A stretch of 48,803 nt of DNA from Phocaeicola_A sp045545095 (GTDB taxonomy: Bacteria > Bacteroidota > Bacteroidia > Bacteroidales > Bacteroidaceae). The position numbers were made by a program, and so were the translations under genes. This document shows positions 17,681 through 25,316 of the stretch, piece by piece; the first letter of the stretch is position 1, and each line of letters opens with the position of its first letter. The notes below the pieces were generated by a model. It had not been told where the DNA came from. It did not search any database and worked only from the letters and a program-made list of their open reading frames with translations. The DNA lies in the NCBI GenBank assembly GCA_045545095.1, contig JAZQAG010000043.1:1-48803 (forward strand). The letters run 5' to 3'.

Positions 17681-18691
17681 ATGGGAAAACGACTTACTGA
17701 CAATATCAATTCACAATACATTGCTGCGGCCAATCTGCTAAAGCCCAAAAAAGCAAAGAAAAAAATCGTAGCTTACGTAGAAGGCTACGAGGACATCTCT
17801 TTTTGGCGGGCTTTGTTGAGTGAATTTGAGAATGACGAATATTACTTTGAAGTCATGCTTCCCTCCTCAGACTCGTTGATGAAGGGGAAAAAAGCCGCTC
17901 TGATGAACCGGTTGGGATGCGGACTCGGGCAGAACATGATAGCCTGCGTAGATGCCGATTATGACTACCTGATGCAAGGTACAACGCATACATCGCGGCA
18001 GATTACCCGTAGCCGTTATGTTTTCCACACATATGCCTATGCCATAGAGAATTACCAATGCTACGCCGAAAGTCTGCACCAAGTCTGTGTTATGGCCACT
18101 CTCAACGACCGGACCATTATCGACTTGCCGGTTTTCCTCCGGTTATATTCACAAACTATATTCCAACTATTCATTTGGTCCGTCTGGTTCTATCGCAAAG
18201 GTATCCTGAACAGATTCTCCATCACCGACTTCAATAATGTTGTCCGCTTAGACCCTGTAAACACCCAACATCCCGAAGAGGCGTTGGACAAATTGAGCAA
18301 ACGTGTTCGTCACAAACTCAACTGGTTAGAGAAAAGATTCTCACATGCACGTCAGGAGATTGCGGCTATGGAAAAAGAATTCCAGCAATTGGGTGTCACC
18401 CCTGAGACTACCTACCTGTTCATCCAAGGGCATAATCTGTTCGAGAATGTCATCATGAAGCTATTGACACCCATCTGTGCCCAACTGAGACGGGAGCGGG
18501 AACTGGAAATAAAAATGTTAGCCGAACATAATACACAGATGCAGAATGAATTGACCAGCTACCAGAACAGCCAGTCATGCGTATCCTTCATCTTACGTCG
18601 CAATACCGCTTTCAAAGATGCCCCCATTTACCAACGGCTACGTGACGATATCCGTAAATTCCTGGAGGAAATCAAGAAAATCGGAGGATAA
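17681..18691 (+). CDS. DUF4435 protein with TOPRIM-like motifs (AriB-like)
   Basis: The 336-residue protein fits the DUF4435 family, which carries a TOPRIM-type catalytic fold in AriB. The key acidic residues are present: E34 in AYVEGYEDISFW and the D91-x-D93-x-D95 cluster in ACVDADYDY. YAIENYQCY follows, typical of DUF4435. The second half is helical and charged (KLNWLEKRFSHARQEIAAMEKEF) and may contact the ATPase. In PARIS the equivalent protein is released from the ATPase on sensing a phage anti-restriction protein and acts as a tRNA-cutting toxin. By analogy this could be the effector here, but that is inference. It ends 11 bp from the convergent lolD-like gene. Confidence 0.8.
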   Translation: MGKRLTDNINSQYIAAANLLKPKKAKKKIVAYVEGYEDISFWRALLSEFENDEYYFEVMLPSSDSLMKGKKAALMNRLGCGLGQNMIACVDADYDYLMQGTTHTSRQITRSRYVFHTYAYAIENYQCYAESLHQVCVMATLNDRTIIDLPVFLRLYSQTIFQLFIWSVWFYRKGILNRFSITDFNNVVRLDPVNTQHPEEALDKLSKRVRHKLNWLEKRFSHARQEIAAMEKEFQQLGVTPETTYLFIQGHNLFENVIMKLLTPICAQLRRERELEIKMLAEHNTQMQNELTSYQNSQSCVSFILRRNTAFKDAPIYQRLRDDIRKFLEEIKKIGG

Positions 18692-18702
18692 TCCTCAAAC
18701 AA

Positions 18703-19359
18703 TCATTTTTCTACAATCTGTCCATCCACCATATGGATAGTACGGTCAGATAAAGATGCCAGATTCTCATCATGGGTCACAATGACAAAAGTCTGCTGCA
18801 ATTTGTCACGCAAATCGAAAAACAACCCGTGCAAATCCTCTTTATTCTTAGTGTCCAGACTACCCGACGGTTCATCTGCCAGAATCACTGACGGGCGATT
18901 TATCAGTGCACGAGCCACTGCCACCCGCTGCTTTTCCCCACCGGAGAGTTCGCTCGGCTTATGGGAACAACGGTCTGAAAGTCCGAGCATTTCCAATATT
19001 TCCCTCGCGCGTCCCTCCGCCTCTTTCTGCGAAACACCGGCAATAAAAGCAGGAATCATCACATTTTCTAAAGCTGTAAACTCCGGCAACAATTGATGGA
19101 ACTGGAAAACAAAACCTATATGCCGGTTACGGAATGACGAAAGTTTACGTTCTGATAACGACTCCAGAGATTCGCCATTTATAATCACCCTCCCATCATC
19201 TGGGCGGTCCAATGTTCCCATTATCTGGAGCAATGTGGTCTTGCCCGCTCCACTGGGGCCTACGATGCTCACCACCTCCCCTTTATCTACAAAGAGATCG
19301 ATACCTTTCAACACCTGTAGTGTTCCAAAACTCTTGGTGATACCTTTTAGCTCTATCAT
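18703..19359 (-). CDS. lolD: LolD-like ABC transporter ATP-binding protein
   Basis: The 218-residue ATPase has Walker A GPSGAGKTT, Q-loop FVFQFHQLLPEFTALENV, signature LSGGEKQRVAVARAL, Walker B VILADEPSG and the H-loop VTHDEN. The FQFHQLLPEFTALENV segment is typical of the LolD/MacB group, which powers lipoprotein release from the inner membrane or MacB-type export. The membrane partner (LolC/E) is not nearby, so the name is by family resemblance. It follows tcdA on the same strand with a 76-bp gap. Confidence 0.82.
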   Translation of the reverse strand: MIELKGITKSFGTLQVLKGIDLFVDKGEVVSIVGPSGAGKTTLLQIMGTLDRPDDGRVIINGESLESLSERKLSSFRNRHIGFVFQFHQLLPEFTALENVMIPAFIAGVSQKEAEGRAREILEMLGLSDRCSHKPSELSGGEKQRVAVARALINRPSVILADEPSGSLDTKNKEDLHGLFFDLRDKLQQTFVIVTHDENLASLSDRTIHMVDGQIVEK

Positions 19360-19435
19360 AAATTCACTTATATTTATCAGACATGCAAACCAACGATATC
19401 TGCAATTACTCTATAAACAACGGAACAGGAACGGA

Positions 19436-20188
19436 CTAATTCCGGCCCCTTAACTCTTTTATCACATACGCAGCCAAGAAACAGCCGAAGGTGGCCGGCA
19501 TATAGCTGATGGTACCAGTTGTCGATTTCTTGTTACGCTCATTATCCACCCGAACCACAGCTTCCGGATTTGCCTGCTCTGTACTGAATACCACCGGCAG
19601 GCTGCGCTTCATCCCCATCCGTTTCAATCCGTTACGGACAGCTTTACTCAAACCACAATGATAGGTATCCCACAAATCTGCCATACGTATTTGGGTAATA
19701 TCACTCTTGGCCCCGGCGCCCATACTGGACACTATCTTTATATGCCTACGCCATGCTTCGCAGATAAGATGGCACTTGGGCTGGATGGTATCTATCGCAT
19801 CCACAATAAAATCTGGAGCCAGTTCGTCCAATAGTGCAGGAATATTTTCTGCATCCAAATAGCTCTCACGGACGTCCAGCACTATCTCGGGATTAATATC
19901 CTTGAACCGTTCAGCCAAGACCCCAACCTTGGAAAGTCCTACGGTGGAATGCAACGCCGGCAATTGACGGTTCACATTACTGAGTTGCACGGTATCGGAA
20001 TCCACCAGAGTCAACCGCCCTATACCGGCACGGCATAGCATCTCTGCCGCATAAGCGCCCACACCTCCGAGACCCACTATCAGCACATGGGCCGAGCGCA
20101 GAGACTCGTGTCCCTCCACTCCTACAAGTTGTCTGGTACGCTGTTGCCAATCGTCTGTCATGATACCCTGTTCCATCCTCCCCATCAT
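19436..20188 (-). CDS. tcdA: tRNA threonylcarbamoyladenosine dehydratase (TcdA/CsdL, ThiF/E1-like)
   Basis: The 250-residue product belongs to the E1-like adenylating family and converts t6A37 of tRNAs to the cyclic form ct6A using ATP. It shows DWQQRTRQLVGVEG, the nucleotide-binding GLGGVGAYAAEMLCRAGIG, the DSDTVQLSNVNRQ block, VDAIDTIQPK and SSMGAGAKSD. The ATG at 20188 overlaps the stop of the antiporter gene (ATGA), which implies translational coupling. A second ATG at 20161, giving the more usual MTDDWQQR start, is equally possible. Confidence 0.9.
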   Translation of the reverse strand: MMGRMEQGIMTDDWQQRTRQLVGVEGHESLRSAHVLIVGLGGVGAYAAEMLCRAGIGRLTLVDSDTVQLSNVNRQLPALHSTVGLSKVGVLAERFKDINPEIVLDVRESYLDAENIPALLDELAPDFIVDAIDTIQPKCHLICEAWRRHIKIVSSMGAGAKSDITQIRMADLWDTYHCGLSKAVRNGLKRMGMKRSLPVVFSTEQANPEAVVRVDNERNKKSTTGTISYMPATFGCFLAAYVIKELRGRN

Positions 20189-22293
20189 TTCTTATTCCAT
20201 TTTTCCATCAGAAGGCTCCACCAGCCCTTACTCACCTCATATCCCGAACGCCCCGGAGTTGTATGAGGGTTAAAGAGAGAGATTGGACGATTGTCATCCA
20301 CATATTCGTCGGGGAATATCATCATCAGACTGATATTGGCATAGTACTGTTCGATGTATTCGGGAATATGTTCAAAAGCCGGTCTGTACGAGATACTGTC
20401 CTTACGGGCACTGACAATTACGAGCAAATGGTCATCATTCACTTCATCCGCCATACGCTTGAGCTCGCTGTTGCCTGCCGATTGGACATAAGATGTGCGC
20501 ACCTTCGGATAACACTCTTCCATATAACGGCTCAGCACACTCCAAGTCCGTGCATGGGCATGGAAGACAACCCGGCATCCCAATATGCCGGCCATGCGCG
20601 AGAGGCGGTCCACCCATCTGTAAAAGCCTGCTTCAAATTCCGCTTTCCCCGGTATCACCACATGGATACGCCGCAGGGTGCTTATGGGCATGGTGGCACG
20701 CACAATGATTATCTGTCGTGAAGTTCCGGCCAACAGTCCCAATGTTACCGGTCCAAAGAAAGAATCGCCGCCCCCCTGCCTACAATGCATACCAAGAATT
20801 ATCTCAGACGCATCATTCTCGCGCAGGGCATGCACTATACCATTAGACAAGTTGGTGGCCAAACGGCTCTGGGTCTGCATCCGCACATCGGCCGAAGTGG
20901 CTATTTTCTCTGCCCGGAGCAAGCACTTGCGTCCTTCCTCTATCTCCTTGTGACTACTGCTGTCATACACCACATTGAGCCCTATAAGCCCTCTGTTGAG
21001 TTTCGGGTTCCGCATCATCAGGGCTACCTGCATCAGATTGTCCACATTCTGGTTGGCCACCATCGGTATCAGTATCTTCTCATCATCACCATCTTTCGAC
21101 GGAGCATGCAGATCCTCGTTGAGCACCAGCTGTCGCGAAGCTTTCTCTACAGCCAACGAACTTATGATACAGGTCAACAGAATAAATACAAGAGTTCCGT
21201 TGAGCACATTCTCATTGAAGAGTCCCAATTCATAGCCCACCATCACGACGGCCAATGTCCCGGCGGCATGAGCCTCGCTCAAGCCGAAAAGCATCAGTCC
21301 CTCATCCTTGCTGAACCCGAACAGTTTTTGAGGAATCCAAGCTGCCAGATACTTTCCCAGCGTTCCTCCGACGACCATCACCGCAGCCACAATCAATGCG
21401 TCAACGCCTTTGAAGAATACGCTGACATCTATCAGCATTCCCACGCCTATCAGGAAATAGGGGATAAATATCGCATTCCCGACAAACTCTATACGCCCCA
21501 TCAAAGGTGAGCCGGCAGGTATCAGCCTGTTCAGGACAAGGCCGGCAAAGAATGCGCCCAGGATACCTTCCAACCCTGCCACATGGGCACCGATAGCTGC
21601 CAGGAAAAGCATTGCCATCACAAAGATGAACTGCTGTACCTGGTCATTGAACGTACGGAAAAAGTAACGGGCTATCCGGGGGAAGACAAACAATACCGCC
21701 GTAATGAATACGGCTACGCCGATGGCCATCATTGCCCAGAAGTGGGGGTCATTATGCCCATGTACCAGTTGCGACACCACAGCAAGCACGATGAGCGAAA
21801 GGGTATCGGTGATGATAGTGCCTCCTACCGCCATGTTGACTGACAGATTATGGCTCAAGCCGTAACGGCTGACAATGGCATAGGACACCAGGGTATGTGA
21901 TGAGAACATCGAGGCCACCAACAAAGAACCGGCCCACTGCATATCGAGGAAATAGTGGCATACCAATGCTCCTATAACGAAAGGGAACAGGAAGGTGGTA
22001 AGACCAAAAACGATACTCTTATTCCTGTTCTTATGGAAATCGGCCAAGTCTATCTCCACTCCGGCCAGGAACATGATATACAGCAGTCCCACATTACCGA
22101 ATATCTCAAAACTGCTGTCCCGCTGCAGGAGGTCCAACCCATGGGGACCCACCAACACACCGGCCAGCAACATACCCACGATATGCGGTATGTGCAACCT
22201 GTTCAACAGGATAGGGGCCAGCAGGATGATACACAACACGAGGAAGAATATCCACGTCGGATCTGTTATCGGAAATATGGTGGTTATAGGCAT
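20185..22293 (-). CDS. CPA2-family cation:proton antiporter with C-terminal USP-like region
   Basis: The first half of this 702-residue protein is a 12-13 segment membrane domain of the Na+/H+ exchanger type (PHIVGMLLAGVLVGPHGL, FLAGVEIDL, VGGTIITDTLSLIVLAV, GLEGILGAFFAGLVLNRL). The conserved membrane Asp is in TDTLSL, and FLAGVEIDLADF matches the TM3 motif. The second half, from about residue 395, is soluble and looks like two universal-stress-protein-type lobes (ILIPMVANQNVDNLMQVAL, then IHVVIPGKAEFEAGFYRWVDR). It should exchange Na+ or K+ for protons at the inner membrane. It is first in a probable operon with tcdA and lolD-like. Confidence 0.88.
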   Translation of the reverse strand: MPITTIFPITDPTWIFFLVLCIILLAPILLNRLHIPHIVGMLLAGVLVGPHGLDLLQRDSSFEIFGNVGLLYIMFLAGVEIDLADFHKNRNKSIVFGLTTFLFPFVIGALVCHYFLDMQWAGSLLVASMFSSHTLVSYAIVSRYGLSHNLSVNMAVGGTIITDTLSLIVLAVVSQLVHGHNDPHFWAMMAIGVAVFITAVLFVFPRIARYFFRTFNDQVQQFIFVMAMLFLAAIGAHVAGLEGILGAFFAGLVLNRLIPAGSPLMGRIEFVGNAIFIPYFLIGVGMLIDVSVFFKGVDALIVAAVMVVGGTLGKYLAAWIPQKLFGFSKDEGLMLFGLSEAHAAGTLAVVMVGYELGLFNENVLNGTLVFILLTCIISSLAVEKASRQLVLNEDLHAPSKDGDDEKILIPMVANQNVDNLMQVALMMRNPKLNRGLIGLNVVYDSSSHKEIEEGRKCLLRAEKIATSADVRMQTQSRLATNLSNGIVHALRENDASEIILGMHCRQGGGDSFFGPVTLGLLAGTSRQIIIVRATMPISTLRRIHVVIPGKAEFEAGFYRWVDRLSRMAGILGCRVVFHAHARTWSVLSRYMEECYPKVRTSYVQSAGNSELKRMADEVNDDHLLVIVSARKDSISYRPAFEHIPEYIEQYYANISLMMIFPDEYVDDNRPISLFNPHTTPGRSGYEVSKGWWSLLMEKWNKK

Positions 22294-22384
22294 CAGTCGA
22301 TTTTAAAGTTTTCGGTTCGGTCTCATGGCCCAAGTACGTCCCTATGCATACCTTACAAAGGCCACAAGTTCTAATTAAACGCGG

Positions 22385-22392
22385 CAAAGTTA
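22385..22392 (-). promoter_or_regulatory. -7 box for the antiporter-tcdA operon
   Basis: The minus strand reads TAACTTTG, matching TAnnTTTG, 92 bp before the ATG at 22293. No convincing -33 element is visible. Confidence 0.5.
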
Positions 22393-22582
22393 CCTAAAAA
22401 TCTGCAAAAAAACACATCTTACACCACAAATCTGCCTACGAGGCCTACAGAGTGTGTCTTGCCGGCAATCATTTTGCCAATCCAAACAAGGCATATCTAC
22501 AAGTTTTTAATGCCCCCCTTCAAAAAAAAGATGTTAACGTAGACTAATTTGCGTGAACTTTCCCCCGGTTCGGGCTGTTCCA

Positions 22583-22654
22583 ATTCCGTAGTGACTCCGT
22601 TATGACTCCGTTGTGACTCTCTTATGACTCTCTTTCGGAATGGGAGTCACTACG
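22583..22654. repeat. 11-bp tandem repeat (GTnRTGACTCn) with inverted copy
   Basis: Four head-to-tail 11-bp units, GTAGTGACTCC, GTTATGACTCC, GTTGTGACTCT and CTTATGACTCT, occupy 22588-22631. An inverted copy GGAGTCACTACG follows at 22643-22654. One unit per helical turn puts TGACTC on the same DNA face each time. The rest of the 490-bp gap between the antiporter gene and the remnant at 22783 holds only the antiporter promoter and AT-rich DNA. Confidence 0.75.
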
Positions 22655-22782
22655 AGGGCACGACGTATGCACATGGGCGAAGCAAGGGAGACAGGCATAG
22701 CAGACGGCAACCCGAAAAGGCAGAAGAAGAGACGCGCGTTTGCCAAATAAATTCATTGTCTAACCATTCAAAAGCGACAAGT

Positions 22783-23348
22783 ATGGCTACCGGAAATGGC
22801 ATCTTGAGAAAGCTGAGCGGTAAGGTGGGCGACATCGTTTACCGCGTGAACAGGGGGATACAGGTGGCTTCGGCGATGCCGTGGCATTCTTTGTGGCGGC
22901 ACAGGCCCTGATGAACGGCACGCCCGTGGTGCAGGTGCATACCCTGAAGCTGACGCTTGACCCGGCAGACACCTCCATCGTGGCCTCGCTGGGGAACAGC
23001 TACATAGGGCTGGACGTGATGGACGGCATGCTGGAGGTCACCACCTTGGCGGTGGTCTATGGCGTGGCGGTGATCCACACACGGCGGTCGGACCGCCTGT
23101 TGGTCTCCACCTCGCGCATCACCGTGGTGGGCAGTGTGGATACCATCCTGACGTTGCCCGACTTCTCCCAGGCGGCAGGGTCGCTGGGCTATGTGGGCAA
23201 CTCCATCTACCTGTCACCGGACAACATCTCGCTCGACTACGACAGCGGCGGCGATGGCGGCTCGGACGACGATGACGACACCCCCTCGGGCGGCGGAGGC
23301 TCCAATGGCGGAGGCGGAAGCGGCGGCGAAGACAGCAATCCGCTGTGA
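22783..23348 (+). pseudogene. Frameshifted, internally deleted remnant of a Bacteroidales NGIL-SGKVG (DUF6266-like) protein
   Basis: Frame 1 starts at the ATG at 22783 and reads MATGNGILRKLSGKVGDIVYR, an N-terminal signature I associate with a family of roughly 250-300-residue Bacteroidales proteins; it stops at 22911. The matching C-terminal part is in another frame, open from 22824 to 23348: GFGDAVAFFVAAQALMNG, a beta-rich stretch, LVSTSRITVV, YLSPDNISLD, then a Gly/Asp/Ser-rich tail. The simplest reading is a deletion of the middle that also shifted the frame. A GTG start at 22881 could in principle still give a 155-residue protein. The GC content is visibly higher than in neighbours. Confidence 0.55.
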
Positions 23349-23438
23349 CACTACACAAGCGAGCGGCATGCCCACAGCCCATAGGCCGGGAGCATGCCGC
23401 TCTTTGTAATTGAATGAATCCAACGCGCTTCGCTCTTA

Positions 23439-25106
23439 TTATTCTGAGACCGGTCGAACGCTCCGCCCGCCGCCGCGGGGGGTCCAGTACACGGAGTGAC
23501 TACTGCTATCGAAGTAGAGGCCGAACTCGTCGTGCCCATAGGGCGAAGAGCTCAAATAGTAACCGCACTCTCCGGCGAAGTCGAGCGAATCAGATTCCCA
23601 TTCCCACGAAAATCGGGCGCCCGCAGCGGGAAGGAAGATGCTGTTTCCGTTGGGACCCGTCACCTTATAGCCGTTATGGCCGCCTTGAGTGGTCCAGGTC
23701 CAAGTGCACTTATCAACCAACTCCTGACACTCAGCTACCGTCGGCATACGCCAACTGCCGCCCCATTTCACATGGGCAACATCGTATTGGGTACCGCTGA
23801 TGTCTGAACCGAGGTTTTGGATTTCATTAGTATCGACAGATCCATCACCATCCATGTCAATCCAATATTTATAATTTTCATAAGTATATTTACTCTTCTC
23901 CTCTGTCTCTCCCCAAGCATAGTAGCCGCCATAGCCTTCGGGGGAAGAGGCACCGACGTTGCAGCAAGCCCATTTTGTTCCGCTCGGCAGACCAAGGTCG
24001 ATGGCATGGGGGTGGTTGTCGTCGGGGCATAACATATTTTCGGTTTTGAATGACTTTATTTCATCAGCATATTCCACTCTGCCATCCAAATTGTTCTTGA
24101 AATAGGCACGATAATAATAGGTCGTATTATTTTTTAATTCGCCAAAGGTATAAGGCAAAGATAAATCCACATCAATGCTGTTTATCATTCCACTTACGGC
24201 CGTATGCTTTTGCACTTTATCAGATAAAGAAGGATTTGAAGAAGTTGACAGACAAATGCCATAATCGAAATCAAACTCGCCATCGTTCGCCTCTGCACGC
24301 AAATACCCTGCGATATAACATTTGGCAGTCAGGCCGTTTACCTCTGCATCACCAGTATGTATGCCAATGAAATAAGTCGGAGCAGTCTTTTCCACTTCCT
24401 CTGGTCCGAAGATGTCAGTGGGGAACAGTTTGTACCCTTCGTCAGCAATGTAATCCACCTTGTCATGATGATACATATCGTCAGTCTCATAAAGCAATTT
24501 CATCGTCTCCAATGCTTTAATAATGTCACTTACACCAGGTATCATATCCAATAATTTTCCCACGGCTTCACCAAACATGATATTCGCCATCTGCCTGTTC
24601 GAAATCAGGGCACGAGTGCTCTTCAACACTGCTGCCAAGGGGAAGGTTCCGATAACATCTCCATCATTTTGGAACAAGACAACCGTCTCACCTGAACATA
24701 CCAAACTTAATGTATAATCCCTGCTATTTAAAGTCAAGGTCGCTTTATCAACACTGTTTTCTGTCTTGCAATAGACAGTGTCCATGCCATCTATAAATTT
24801 TGCGGCAGAAAAATCCCCCGTTGAATCCTCCTTAATCAGCATGATTTCGCCAGAACTGACAGCAGCAAGGTATGTCCAATTCTTTGTCCCAAGATTGTTA
24901 TACAAGACATATTCTGCAACTTCGGGTTCCGGCATTTGGACGGAATCTTCAATTTCGGGTTTATCCCATGGGATGGAATCATTCGTTTCCGGGTTGTCAA
25001 CATAGATATCTTCTTCCTCCTTCTCGCACCCCGAAAAGGAAGAGAACACAATCAGCGGCACCAGCAGGAGCTGTGCCCAAAATAAAGAATTGAAACGCAA
25101 TTTCAT
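23439..25106 (-). CDS. Predicted surface lipoprotein with fibronectin-type and FISUMP-like C-terminal domains
   Basis: The 555-residue protein has a lipoprotein signal peptide with lipobox SFSG-C27. The mature start CEKEEED is rich in Lys and Glu like the Bacteroides lipoprotein export signal, so surface display is likely. Residues about 30-260 are of unknown fold. An Fn3-like segment follows at about 260-355 (YGICLSTSSNPSLSD, FGELKNNTTYYYRAYF). The C-terminal 190 residues match the 'Fibrobacter succinogenes major paralogous'/FISUMP type domain: AIDLGLPSGTKWACCNVGA, YYAWGET, GGSWRMPTVAECQELVDKC, FLPAAGAR, GYYLSSS, SVRPVSE. FISUMP domains often sit on adhesive or glycan-interacting surface proteins. 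The C-terminal coding part is clearly richer in GC than the N-terminal half. Confidence 0.82.
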   Translation of the reverse strand: MKLRFNSLFWAQLLLVPLIVFSSFSGCEKEEEDIYVDNPETNDSIPWDKPEIEDSVQMPEPEVAEYVLYNNLGTKNWTYLAAVSSGEIMLIKEDSTGDFSAAKFIDGMDTVYCKTENSVDKATLTLNSRDYTLSLVCSGETVVLFQNDGDVIGTFPLAAVLKSTRALISNRQMANIMFGEAVGKLLDMIPGVSDIIKALETMKLLYETDDMYHHDKVDYIADEGYKLFPTDIFGPEEVEKTAPTYFIGIHTGDAEVNGLTAKCYIAGYLRAEANDGEFDFDYGICLSTSSNPSLSDKVQKHTAVSGMINSIDVDLSLPYTFGELKNNTTYYYRAYFKNNLDGRVEYADEIKSFKTENMLCPDDNHPHAIDLGLPSGTKWACCNVGASSPEGYGGYYAWGETEEKSKYTYENYKYWIDMDGDGSVDTNEIQNLGSDISGTQYDVAHVKWGGSWRMPTVAECQELVDKCTWTWTTQGGHNGYKVTGPNGNSIFLPAAGARFSWEWESDSLDFAGECGYYLSSSPYGHDEFGLYFDSSSHSVYWTPRGGGRSVRPVSE

Positions 25107-25138
25107 TATAATATCTTTTTTTGTCGGTCAAACTTGTG

Positions 25139-25146
25139 CAAAAGTA
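25139..25146 (-). promoter_or_regulatory. -7 box for the lipoprotein gene
   Basis: The minus strand reads TACTTTTG, 33 bp before the ATG at 25106. Confidence 0.55.
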
Positions 25147-25226
25147 TAAAAAGAATCAGTATGCAGAAAGATTTCCCGAATGTTTCCTGCGGTTTTGCCC
25201 TTTCGAGGTCACTTAATTGCATTAAA

Positions 25227-25259
25227 ATTGTGCTGTTTACGAAATCTTTCTTACTTTTG
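25227..25259 (+). promoter_or_regulatory. -33/-7 promoter of lysS
   Basis: ATTG at 25227-25230 and TACTTTTG at 25252-25259 are separated by 21 bp, fitting the Bacteroidota promoter. The predicted 5' leader is about 50 nt. Confidence 0.62.
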
Positions 25260-25316
25260 CACCAAATTAGGGGAATGTGCCCCTTCGGAATATAGAAAAA
25301 AACAGAACAATCAGAT

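Noticed and set aside
22824..22911. Programmed frameshift joining the two frames of the remnant
   Set aside because: No slippery heptamer was seen where the frames overlap. The joined protein would still lack the middle of the family, so deletion plus decay is simpler.
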